This document shows, piece after piece, positions 1-7,027 of a stretch of DNA of 7,729 bases; position 1 is the stretch's first letter, and every line of letters starts with the position of its first letter. The stretch lies in assembly GCA_029777145.1 (NCBI GenBank), contig JAKOSS010000664.1:1-7729 (forward strand). The letters run 5' to 3'. Source of the DNA: Acidobacteriota bacterium. Its GTDB lineage: Bacteria; Acidobacteriota; Blastocatellia; Pyrinomonadales; Pyrinomonadaceae. The notes under the pieces were generated by a model that saw only the letters and a list, made by a program, of their open reading frames with translations, was not told where the DNA came from and did not search any database. A program made the translations under genes and the position numbers.

Positions 1-540
1 AAGAACCGGCTGAACGTGACCATCGTCGGGTTTATCGCGACGGTGCTCGCGCTGATCCTCGCTCCCGGAAACTTCGGGATCCGCGTCCTTTCGATCTTCA
101 TTCCCGGACTCGACGCCGTCGGCTCGTCCGACCAGCGCCGCGAACTGCTCGAGCGCTCGATCATCGTCACGCTCCGCAATCCGTGGGGGATCGGCATCGG
201 CAATTTCCCGATCGTCGGCATCCACAATCTTGTTTCGCACAACGCGTACACGCAGGTTTCGTCCGAGCTCGGACTCCTCGGACTCGCCGCCTACCTGATC
301 TTCATGATCAGTCCGTTCCGAAAGCTCGGCGCGATCGAACGGACGCTCTTCTCCGAGGACGATCACAACTGGTTCTATTACGTCTCGGTCGGACTGCAGG
401 CGAGCATCGTCGCGTACCTGATCTCCTCGTTCTTTGCCTCTGTCGCGTATAATTGGTTCATTTATTACCTGATCGCCTATGCCGTCGCATTCAGGCGTGT
501 CTATCGGTTGGAGGCCGAAAACGGGGTCGCCGGTTCTTGA
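1..540 (+). CDS. O-antigen ligase/polymerase-like membrane protein, C-terminal part (5' truncated)
   Basis: The reading frame is open from base 1 and ends at TGA 538-540, giving 179 residues of a longer gene whose start lies before the window. A hydrophobic helix (residues about 6-21) is followed by a polar loop and then the motif SHNAYTQ (residues 79-85, His80). A short Leu/Gly-rich helix (about 88-104) comes next, then two closely spaced helices (about 123-162) with a basic tail. In the O-antigen ligase/Wzy_C superfamily, a large periplasmic loop with conserved Arg residues and a HNxY...E.G..G motif precedes the last membrane segments, and the His is essential in WaaL ligases. RRELLERS and NPWGIGIGNF just before the motif fit this loop. 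The protein would polymerise or transfer lipid-linked glycan at the periplasmic face of the inner membrane. Ligase and polymerase cannot be told apart here; the neighbouring flippase favours a Wzy-like role. The internal GTG at base 16 is not a real start. Confidence 0.85.
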   Translation, partial: KNRLNVTIVGFIATVLALILAPGNFGIRVLSIFIPGLDAVGSSDQRRELLERSIIVTLRNPWGIGIGNFPIVGIHNLVSHNAYTQVSSELGLLGLAAYLIFMISPFRKLGAIERTLFSEDDHNWFYYVSVGLQASIVAYLISSFFASVAYNWFIYYLIAYAVAFRRVYRLEAENGVAGS

Positions 541-542
541 TG
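538..542 (+). promoter_or_regulatory. TGATG stop/start overlap (translational coupling)
   Basis: The stop TGA of the polymerase-like gene (538-540) shares its last A with the ATG of the next gene (540-542). No Shine-Dalgarno sequence lies at the usual distance; a GGAGG at 510-514 is about 25 bases away. Re-initiation by ribosomes finishing the upstream gene is therefore the likely way the glycosyltransferase is translated. This also supports choosing ATG 540 over the upstream in-frame GTG at 453. Confidence 0.6.
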
Positions 543-1709
543 ACATCGATTCTACAAGCCATTTTCTGGGGTGCGGTCGCGTTGCTCGCCTATGTTTATG
601 CGGGTTATCCGCTCTTGGTGTGGCTCGTGAGCCGGCTTTTTCCGCGTCCCGTGACGCGGGCCGGATTTGAGCCGCGCGTCACCGTTCTGATCACGGCATA
701 TAACGAGGAACGGGCGATCGCCGACAAGATCCGAAACACGCTGGCGATCGATTATCCGCCCGAGAAACTCGAGATCCTCGTCGCGTCCGACGGTTCGACC
801 GACCGGACAGAGGAGATCGCCGCGTCATTTCCCGATGTTGTCGTTTTCAGGCAGGAAGGGCGGCTCGGGAAGACGTTCACGCAGAACCGCGCCGTTGAAC
901 GCGCGAGCGGCGAAGTGATCCTTTTTTCAGACGCGACGACCGATTATCAGCCGAACGTGCTGCGCGAACTTCTGCCGAACTTTGCCGACGCGACGGTCGG
1001 ATGCGTCGCGGGCAAACTCATTTATGTCGATGATTCGAGCTCGAACGTCGGAAAGGGCGCGAAAAGCTATTGGAACTATGAAACGTTCCTCAAGGAGGCC
1101 GAGAGCCGCGCGTGTTCGCTGATCGGCGCGTCGGGCTGTCTTTACGCCGTCCGCAAATCGGCCTACCGCGAAATGTATCCCGAAGCGTGCAGCGACTTTC
1201 TGATCTGTACGGTCATATACGAACAGGGACTTCGTTCGATCTACGAGCCGAACGCGGTGTGTTTCGAAGAGACGAACCGGCGGACCGACAAGGAGATGAA
1301 GATGCGGGTACGCGTCATCTCGCAAACGTTCACCGATCTTTGGCGCAACCGGTCGATGCTGAATCCGTTCAAGAGCGGGTTTTATGCGATCGAACTCATT
1401 TCACACAAACTCCTCCGCTACGCGGTCCCGCTGATCCTGATCGTGATCATGGCATCGTCGGCCGCCCTGATGCGCGGGTCGCCGTTCTTCGAACTCGTGT
1501 TTTTGTCGCAGGTCGCGTTCTATTTCGTCGCCGCGCTCGGACTGCTGATCGAACGCGCCGGAGCGCGGATCGGGATCTTCGCGATCCCGCATTATTTCGT
1601 CCTCGCGAACGTCGCTTCGGTGCTCGGTTTCTACAAGTTCGCCCGCGGCGAACGCTATGCGACATGGGAACCGATCCGCGAGAAAAACGAGGAAGCCGGC
1701 AGGGTTTAA
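540..1709 (+). CDS. Membrane-anchored family 2 glycosyltransferase
   Basis: A 389-residue protein. The N-terminal membrane helix (residues about 5-31) leads into a GT-A domain starting at RVTVLITAYNEE (46-57). SDGSTDRT (83-90) is the nucleotide-sugar binding loop, and FSDATTDYQP (129-138) supplies the DxD-equivalent Asp131. GASGCLYAVRKSAY (196-209) matches the acceptor-side segment, and the SDF around Asp219 sits where the catalytic base is expected. A Q262...W268 stretch stands in place of the QxxRW motif of processive enzymes but is degenerate. Three hydrophobic helices close the protein (about 293-311, 316-336, 345-364), giving the usual topology of EpsE/IcaA/CESA-like enzymes with the catalytic domain in the cytoplasm. 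It probably adds one sugar to a lipid-linked intermediate; donor and acceptor cannot be read from sequence. The frame also opens upstream at GTG 453, but ATG 540 places the anchor helix at the N terminus and overlaps the preceding stop. Confidence 0.9.
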   Translation: MTSILQAIFWGAVALLAYVYAGYPLLVWLVSRLFPRPVTRAGFEPRVTVLITAYNEERAIADKIRNTLAIDYPPEKLEILVASDGSTDRTEEIAASFPDVVVFRQEGRLGKTFTQNRAVERASGEVILFSDATTDYQPNVLRELLPNFADATVGCVAGKLIYVDDSSSNVGKGAKSYWNYETFLKEAESRACSLIGASGCLYAVRKSAYREMYPEACSDFLICTVIYEQGLRSIYEPNAVCFEETNRRTDKEMKMRVRVISQTFTDLWRNRSMLNPFKSGFYAIELISHKLLRYAVPLILIVIMASSAALMRGSPFFELVFLSQVAFYFVAALGLLIERAGARIGIFAIPHYFVLANVASVLGFYKFARGERYATWEPIREKNEEAGRV

Positions 1710-1726
1710 GCCTTTTATCAGTCCGT

Positions 1727-2782
1727 ATGACGACCCGAGTTTACGTCGAAGAAAGATACGTTGAATGCCCGCAGATCAGGGAGCGGGCGCACACGATCCG
1801 CCGCGGCCGGAACGTGATCGAGAACCCGAAGATCAGCATCATCATTCCCGCGTTCAATATCGCGGAATTTGCCGCCGAGACCCTCGCGTCGGTGTTCGCC
1901 CAGACATATTCGGACTACGAGGTCATCGTCGTCAACGACGGTTCGCCCGACACTCGGGAACTGAACGCCGCCATCGGGAAGTTTGCCGACCGGATCGTTT
2001 ACGCCGAGCAGGACAATTGCGGTGCGTCGCAGGCGCGAAACACGGCGATCTGCCTTTCAAAGGGCGATTGGCTCGCTTTTCTCGACGGAGACGATGTCTG
2101 GATGCCGGATCACCTCGAATCGCAGATCGAATTCGCCGAGCGCGAGGGCTACGACATGGTCTATTGCGACGCGACCTTGTTTGGCGAACCGCTGTTCGAC
2201 GGCGACAATTTCATGCGGACGTCGCCCTCGTCGGGCGTCGTCGATACGGTCAGCCTGATCACCGCCGAGTGCAATGTGATCACATCCGGAACTCTGCTCC
2301 GCAAGTCGTGGGCCGAACGCGTCAACATGTTCGATATCGGCCTCCCGCGCATGCAGGATTTCGATCTTTGGTTCCGGATCGCTAAGGCCGGAGCGCGGAT
2401 CGGATACCAGACGAACATTTCCGTAAGATACCGTGTCAGACCGGAAGGCCTTTCCGGATCGAACGTCGATCGCTGTACGCGGAATATTCGGGCGCTCGAA
2501 GTGATCCGCGAAAAGTATGAACTTGACGCGAAGGAGATCCGGGCGTGGGAAGCGAAAATTCTCGAGTACAAGGCCGAACACGAGCTCGAGAAAGGGAAGC
2601 TCTTTTTGACCCGCGGCGAATATTCCGAAGCGTATTCGCATATTTCGACCGCGAACGCGTATTTTCGCAAACCGAAACTCGCGATCATCGCCGCGATGAT
2701 CAAGGTTTCTCCCAAACTGGCGTTGACGATCTTCAAACGATTCAGAAACGCCGAGTATTCATTCATCTCGACCCATCGCTAA
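1727..2782 (+). CDS. Family 2 glycosyltransferase with helical TPR-like C-terminus
   Basis: A 351-residue protein without membrane helices. The GT-A fold begins at KISIIIPAFN (35-44). VNDGSPD (69-75) is the nucleotide-binding loop, ASQARN (100-105) the usual conserved helix, and FLDGDDVW (118-125) contains the metal-binding DxD (Asp120, Asp122). MQDFDLWFR (209-217) is the family's ED-type segment with the likely catalytic base. Residues about 263-340 form a charged helical tail; one stretch, EKGKLFLTRGEYSEAYSHI (288-306), looks like a TPR unit and may bind a partner protein. It should transfer a sugar to the growing repeat unit in the cytoplasm; the substrate is unknown. The start is uncertain: ATG 1727 gives about 34 charged residues before the first strand and has no clear ribosome site, while GTG 1814 would start just before the domain but leave about 104 bases untranslated. 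The tight spacing (17 bases) favours ATG 1727. The frame is open upstream to 1112, but that part is out of frame with the preceding glycosyltransferase gene and is spurious. Confidence 0.9.
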   Translation: MTTRVYVEERYVECPQIRERAHTIRRGRNVIENPKISIIIPAFNIAEFAAETLASVFAQTYSDYEVIVVNDGSPDTRELNAAIGKFADRIVYAEQDNCGASQARNTAICLSKGDWLAFLDGDDVWMPDHLESQIEFAEREGYDMVYCDATLFGEPLFDGDNFMRTSPSSGVVDTVSLITAECNVITSGTLLRKSWAERVNMFDIGLPRMQDFDLWFRIAKAGARIGYQTNISVRYRVRPEGLSGSNVDRCTRNIRALEVIREKYELDAKEIRAWEAKILEYKAEHELEKGKLFLTRGEYSEAYSHISTANAYFRKPKLAIIAAMIKVSPKLALTIFKRFRNAEYSFISTHR

Positions 2783-2786
2783 AGAG
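2781..2786 (+). promoter_or_regulatory. Weak ribosome binding site (AAAGAG) for the flippase GTG start
   Basis: AAAGAG overlaps the stop codon of the preceding glycosyltransferase gene (TAA 2780-2782) and ends six bases before GTG 2793. It is only a partial match to the anti-Shine-Dalgarno complement, but spacing and position support the GTG as the flippase start. The protein's first membrane helix follows about 17 residues later, as expected for the family. Confidence 0.35.
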
Positions 2787-2792
2787 CCGAAA

Positions 2793-4394
2793 GTGGAAGC
2801 ATCTGAGAAAAAACCGTCGCTGAAAGTACAAAGCGCGTGGCTTTTGTTCGCAAAGGTCGTCGGCTTTGTCTTCAGCTTTTTGCTTCCGCTTCTGGTCGTC
2901 AGATTTCTCACCCAGGAGAGCGTCGGCGAGTACCGCCAGATCTTTCAGGTCGTGCAGAATGCGGCCGCGATCCTGCCGCTCGGCGTCGGCATGAGCGCTT
3001 TTTATTATCTTTCCCGCGATCCTGACCGGCGCGGCGAGACGATCTTCAACATCCTGATCTTCAACACGGCCGTCGGCATTCTAGCTTTCGCCGTGTTGTT
3101 GATGTTCCCGAACATCATCGGCGGACTGTTTCACAGCACCGAGATCACACGCCTCGCGCCGCTCGTCGGGCTCGTCATCTGTTTCTGGATCAGCGGATCG
3201 TTTCTCGAACTGGTCGCGGTCGCCAATCAGGAGCCGCGATTCGCGACGGCGTTCATTATCCTCGCGCAATTTACGAAGTCGGCGCTGATGATCGGCGCGG
3301 TGATGATCTTTTCGACGGTCGAATCGATCGTCTATGCGGCGCTTGCGCAATCGATCATCCAGACGGCGGTGATGCTGTTCTATCTCAGGTCACGCTTTCC
3401 CGGATTCTGGCGCAGCTTCGATCTCGGGTTTCTGCGCGAACAGCTCGTTTACGCGATCCCGTACGGTTTTGCCGGGCTCTTGTGGACGGCGCAATCCGAT
3501 ATACAGTACTACTTCGTCGGCTATCATTTCAGCGCCGCCGATTATGCCGTTTACGCCTACGGCTGTTTCCAGTTTCCGCTCGTGACGATGCTGTCCGAAT
3601 CGGTTTCGTCCGTTCTGATCCCGCGGATGAGCGCGCTTCAGGCTGCCGGCGACAAACGCGAAATGATCAGGCTTTCGGCCCGCGCGATGCAGAAGCTTTC
3701 GTTCTTTTTTCTCCCGATCTACCTGTTTCTGCTGATCACGGCACAGACGTTCATCGTGACGCTCTTTACCCGTAATTATGAGCGCGCGGTTCCGATCTTC
3801 TCGATCAATCTGACGGTGATGCTGATCTATATCTGGATCTCTGATCCGATCGCCCGCGCCTTTCGCGAACTCGGCCGATACATGCTCGTCTGGCGAAGCG
3901 TGGTCGTCGTCGGGCTCGTCGCCGCGCTCTATTACGGCAGCCGGAATTTCAGTCTCGCCGGGATCATCGGGACCGTCGTCGCGATCGCATTCATCGAGAA
4001 GTTCGGATCGGAGATCATGATCGTCCGACGGCTCGGTGTTCGCGCTTCGGACGCCCGGCAGCTTACCGGAATTTTGAAGACCGCCGCCTGCGCGCTTCTC
4101 GCCGGCATCCCGACGTGGCTGTTTCACGCATTTGCCGCGCCGTCGGTCGCCGAGGCCGCCGGTCAGTTCGTCCGCGGCACGCTCGGAATTGCGAAGACCG
4201 GACTCATCGATTTCGCTTCGGGCGTGGTCGTACTTGGACTTTGTTTCATTGTCTTTGCTCCGGTTTATCTGATCGCGGCCAACTTCGCGGGCGTCATCGA
4301 GGAAGACGAAAAAAAATCCATCCTTGCGTTTGTAGTAAAATTCAAACAGGCCGCCGGCAAGCACTTCGGCCACAACCTCGAAACACAGATCTGA
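2793..4394 (+). CDS. Wzx-type polysaccharide (oligosaccharide) flippase
   Basis: A 533-residue, very hydrophobic protein with about 14 membrane segments (roughly residues 17-39, 48-72, 84-108, 121-143, 152-173, 177-198, 219-243, 256-276, 303-325, 336-352, 364-382, 388-402, 425-445, 472-500). The N-terminal pattern of Lys plus a long helix ending in LLVVRFLTQESVGEY is typical of the polysaccharide biosynthesis branch of the MOP (multidrug/oligosaccharidyl-lipid/polysaccharide) exporters. The second half restarts with a similar pattern at YAIPYGFAGLLWTAQSDIQY (220-239), reflecting the internal two-fold repeat of the fold. The protein would flip undecaprenyl-linked repeat units from the cytoplasmic to the periplasmic leaflet for the polymerase encoded upstream. 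It is longer than most Wzx proteins (about 420-480 residues); the excess is an extra helix pair and a charged tail after residue 500. It starts with GTG and ends one base before the next gene, so it is likely co-translated with it. Confidence 0.9.
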   Translation: MEASEKKPSLKVQSAWLLFAKVVGFVFSFLLPLLVVRFLTQESVGEYRQIFQVVQNAAAILPLGVGMSAFYYLSRDPDRRGETIFNILIFNTAVGILAFAVLLMFPNIIGGLFHSTEITRLAPLVGLVICFWISGSFLELVAVANQEPRFATAFIILAQFTKSALMIGAVMIFSTVESIVYAALAQSIIQTAVMLFYLRSRFPGFWRSFDLGFLREQLVYAIPYGFAGLLWTAQSDIQYYFVGYHFSAADYAVYAYGCFQFPLVTMLSESVSSVLIPRMSALQAAGDKREMIRLSARAMQKLSFFFLPIYLFLLITAQTFIVTLFTRNYERAVPIFSINLTVMLIYIWISDPIARAFRELGRYMLVWRSVVVVGLVAALYYGSRNFSLAGIIGTVVAIAFIEKFGSEIMIVRRLGVRASDARQLTGILKTAACALLAGIPTWLFHAFAAPSVAEAAGQFVRGTLGIAKTGLIDFASGVVVLGLCFIVFAPVYLIAANFAGVIEEDEKKSILAFVVKFKQAAGKHFGHNLETQI

Positions 4395-4395
4395 T

Positions 4396-6279
4396 ATGTG
4401 CGGTATCGCGGGCTTCATTTCCACCGACGCGGGAGCGGACACGACTGTCCGTGAAGCGCTCCTCGACCGCATGTGCCGCATCATCACGCACCGCGGACCC
4501 GATGAGCAGGGAACGATCGTTCGCGACCGCGCGGCGCTCGGGATGCGGCGCCTTTCGATCATCGATCTCAAGACCGGCCAGCAGCCGATCTTCGACTGCT
4601 CGGGCGAACTTGCGATCGTCTTCAACGGCGAGATCTACAATTACCGCGATCTCAAGGACGAACTCGAAAGCCGCGGCCACAAGTTCAAAACACACTCCGA
4701 TACCGAAACGATCGTCCACGCCTACGAAGAATTCGGCGAGGAATGCGTCGGCAAACTTCGCGGAATGTTTGCGTTCGCGATCTACGATTTCCGCCGCCGG
4801 ATGCTGTTCATGGCACGCGACCGCGTCGGCAAAAAGCCGCTGTTTTACACGGTGACGCCGACCGGTGAGTTCGTTTTCGGATCTGAGCTGAAATGCCTGA
4901 CCGAACACGGCGGGTTCGAAAGAAAGCTCGATCTTGCGGCGCTCGACGCTTATCTGACGTTCGGCTACGTCCCCGAAGAATTCTGCATTTTTGAAGGCGT
5001 ACACAAGCTTCTGCCGGGACACACTCTGACGTTTCGCGACGGCAAGGTCTCGACCCGGCAGTACTGGGATTTCAAATTCGAAGGCGCCGACGACGTTCAT
5101 TCCGAAGCGGAGTACGCGGAAATGATCCGCGAAAAGCTCCGCGAAGCGGTCAGGATCAGGCTGGTTTCCGAAGTCCCGCTCGGTGCGTTCCTCTCGGGCG
5201 GCGTCGATTCGTCGTCGATCGTCGCGATGATGGCCTCGGTCTCCGAAGCGCCGGTCAAGACATTCTCGATCGGGTTCAACGAGGACACGTTCAACGAGCT
5301 GAAATTCGCGCGGATGGCCGCCGAGCGCTACCGGACCGAACATCACGAATTCGTCGTCACGCCCGATCTTGTCGAGGTCGTCGACGAACTCGTCTGGCAC
5401 TTTGACGAGCCTTTCGCCGACAGTTCGGCGCTGCCGACGTACATGGTTTCGAAAATGGCGCGTGATTTCGTCACCGTCGTGCTTTCGGGTGACGGCGGCG
5501 ACGAGCTTTTCGGAGGTTACACGCGCTATGCGATCGACAAGCGGCGCAGCGGACTCGGAAAACTCCCGGCGCCGATCCGCAGCGGACTGCTGCGGCCGAT
5601 CAGCGAGGCGCTGCCGGCGTCGGCCAAAGGTCGGAATTTTCTCTACAACGCGAGCCTCGACGCGATCGATCGCTATATCGACAGCGTTTCGCACTTCGGC
5701 CGGCTCCGCAAGGGTTCGCTTTACGGGCGGAGCCATCGCCAGACGCTCGGCGCACTCGAAGGCAGGGCGGCGGACATCTTCCGGGCGCACGCCGCCAAGC
5801 CGGCGTCGCAGGATCCTCTCGACCGGCTGCTCTATCTCGACAGCAAGACTTACCTGCCGTCGGACATTTTGACGAAGGTCGATCGGATGAGCATGGCGGT
5901 TTCGCTCGAGGCGCGCGTCCCGCTTCTCGACCATGAACTGATCGACCTTGTCGGAACGATCCCGTCGGGCCTGAAACTGAACGGGCTTGTGACGAAATAC
6001 ATTTTCAAGAAGGCGATGGAAGGAGTCGTTCCGAACGAGATCCTTTATCGCGAAAAACAGGGATTCGGCGTTCCGATCAACGAGTGGATCAACGCCGAAC
6101 TAAAGGAGCGCATCGGCGAGGACCTGCGCGCGAAGCGAACGGTCGAGCGAGGATATTTTGACCAAAAGTATGTCGAATCGCTGATCGCGGAACATGCCCG
6201 CGGACGCCGCGACAATTCGCATTCACTCTGGATCCTGTGGATGCTCGAGCTTTGGCACCGGAGATACATCGATCGCTGA
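4396..6279 (+). CDS. asnB: Glutamine-dependent asparagine synthase-like amidotransferase
   Basis: A 627-residue two-domain enzyme. It begins MCGIAGF, so Cys2 becomes the N-terminal nucleophile of the class II glutaminase domain (about 1-210). That domain also shows THRGPDEQG (31-39), RRLSIIDL (51-58), FNGEIYN (76-82) and SDTE (101-104, Asp102), all conserved in glutamine binding. The synthase domain carries the PP-loop LSGGVDSS (266-273) for ATP, then SGDGGDELFGGY (364-375) and LEARVPLLDHEL (504-515). All key elements are intact, so it should hydrolyse glutamine and use the ammonia to amidate an ATP-activated carboxylate. The length and the GYVPEEFCIFEGVHKLLPGHT segment resemble the exosortase-associated amidotransferases of exopolysaccharide loci, which are distinct in context from housekeeping AsnB. 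Given the glycan genes on both sides, a uronic acid or other carboxylated sugar is a plausible substrate (inference); free aspartate cannot be excluded. The start has no clear Shine-Dalgarno and follows the flippase stop by one base, suggesting coupling. Confidence 0.93.
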   Translation: MCGIAGFISTDAGADTTVREALLDRMCRIITHRGPDEQGTIVRDRAALGMRRLSIIDLKTGQQPIFDCSGELAIVFNGEIYNYRDLKDELESRGHKFKTHSDTETIVHAYEEFGEECVGKLRGMFAFAIYDFRRRMLFMARDRVGKKPLFYTVTPTGEFVFGSELKCLTEHGGFERKLDLAALDAYLTFGYVPEEFCIFEGVHKLLPGHTLTFRDGKVSTRQYWDFKFEGADDVHSEAEYAEMIREKLREAVRIRLVSEVPLGAFLSGGVDSSSIVAMMASVSEAPVKTFSIGFNEDTFNELKFARMAAERYRTEHHEFVVTPDLVEVVDELVWHFDEPFADSSALPTYMVSKMARDFVTVVLSGDGGDELFGGYTRYAIDKRRSGLGKLPAPIRSGLLRPISEALPASAKGRNFLYNASLDAIDRYIDSVSHFGRLRKGSLYGRSHRQTLGALEGRAADIFRAHAAKPASQDPLDRLLYLDSKTYLPSDILTKVDRMSMAVSLEARVPLLDHELIDLVGTIPSGLKLNGLVTKYIFKKAMEGVVPNEILYREKQGFGVPINEWINAELKERIGEDLRAKRTVERGYFDQKYVESLIAEHARGRRDNSHSLWILWMLELWHRRYIDR

Positions 6280-6284
6280 GAGAA
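6278..6284 (+). promoter_or_regulatory. Ribosome binding site (GAGAGAA) for the methyltransferase
   Basis: The purine-rich GAGAGAA overlaps the amidotransferase stop (TGA 6277-6279) and lies six bases before ATG 6291. It is a modest match and fixes the methyltransferase start. Confidence 0.4.
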
Positions 6285-6290
6285 TCGTAG

Positions 6291-7022
6291 ATGGCAACCA
6301 ATTTTGAGGAATATGCGAACGAATCGTTCCGGAGCTTTGCCGGACTCGACGCCGTTCGCCGGAATTCACTTGTCGACGCCGTTGCCGATGACTCGCCGGA
6401 GTTCGTCCTCGATCTGGGTTGCGGCGGCGGGCACGAACTGATCCCGTTCGTGGAGCGAACTTCGGCGCGCTGCGTCGGCATCGACATTGCCGCCGAACTC
6501 GGCAAGGTGATCGAAGATCGGTTTCCGCACTCGGACAGGGTCATCTTTGTCCGCGCCGACAGTTCGTCGCTTCCGTTCCCGGACGGTACGTTCGACGTCG
6601 TCATCTGCCGCGTGGCGCTGCCGTATATGGACAACCGGAAGACTCTTTCCGAAACGGCGCGAGTGCTGAAACAGGGCGGGGTATTCTTGCTCAAAACGCA
6701 TTCGCCGCGGTTTTATTTTTCGATGATCGTTGATCGCCTGCGGACCCTCAGCCCGAGAATGCTGGCGTATCCGACGATCTGTCTGGCCGCCGGACTTTAT
6801 CATTCGCTTTCCGGAAAGCAACTCCGCGAGGGTGTTTGGAGCGGTAAGGAGATCTATCAAACTGAACGCTTTTTGCAGCTGGAACTGGGACGCAACGACT
6901 TGCGGATCGAAGGAAGGTTGCCGGATGACAATCCGCTGACGCCGTCGTACCGGATCGTGAAGTCGGTCGTCGCCCACTTGATCCTTTTTTCGCAGCTTGC
7001 CGTTGAGGCGTTTTCCTCGTGA
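6291..7022 (+). CDS. Class I SAM-dependent methyltransferase
   Basis: A 243-residue protein with a Rossmann-type methyltransferase core. Motif I is VLDLGCGGGHEL (39-50), which contacts SAM. An acidic residue closes strand 2 at GIDIA (63-67). RADSSSLPFPDGTFDVVICR (88-107) covers the adenine-contact Asp and motif II, and VLKQGGVFLLKTHSP (125-139) is post-II/motif III. These match the Methyltransf_11/UbiE-like group. Residues about 140-243 form a less conserved region with several hydrophobic stretches (for example 221-240), which may cap the active site or touch the membrane. In this operon a sugar O- or N-methylation on the polysaccharide precursor is the simplest role, but no substrate-specific motif is visible and small-molecule or lipid substrates remain possible. 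It sits 11 bases after the amidotransferase gene, and its stop overlaps a possible GTG start of the following gene. Confidence 0.87.
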   Translation: MATNFEEYANESFRSFAGLDAVRRNSLVDAVADDSPEFVLDLGCGGGHELIPFVERTSARCVGIDIAAELGKVIEDRFPHSDRVIFVRADSSSLPFPDGTFDVVICRVALPYMDNRKTLSETARVLKQGGVFLLKTHSPRFYFSMIVDRLRTLSPRMLAYPTICLAAGLYHSLSGKQLREGVWSGKEIYQTERFLQLELGRNDLRIEGRLPDDNPLTPSYRIVKSVVAHLILFSQLAVEAFSS

Positions 7023-7027
7023 GTCCG

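Noticed and set aside
453..539. Upstream extension of the first glycosyltransferase to GTG 453
   Set aside because: It would overlap the preceding gene by 88 bases and add a basic, non-conserved leader before the membrane anchor. ATG 540 overlaps the stop in the TGATG arrangement.
1571..1589. Inverted repeat CGGGATC/GATCCCG with a five-base loop, considered as a terminator or regulatory hairpin
   Set aside because: It lies inside the coding sequence for a membrane helix region, has no T run after it, and is explained by the many GATC-containing codon pairs.
1112..1726. Upstream extension of the second glycosyltransferase frame to base 1112
   Set aside because: The added translation is Arg-rich noise lying out of frame within the well-supported first glycosyltransferase gene.
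3390..4625. 411-codon open frame on the minus strand opposite the flippase gene
   Set aside because: It is an Arg/Asp-rich low-complexity translation that spans the boundary of two well-supported + strand genes, so it is a codon-bias shadow.
4342..5934. 530-codon open frame on the minus strand opposite the amidotransferase gene
   Set aside because: Its translation is rich in Arg, Asp, Glu and Val with no domain, as expected when GC-biased third positions keep the antisense frame free of stops. The + strand gene has complete catalytic motifs.
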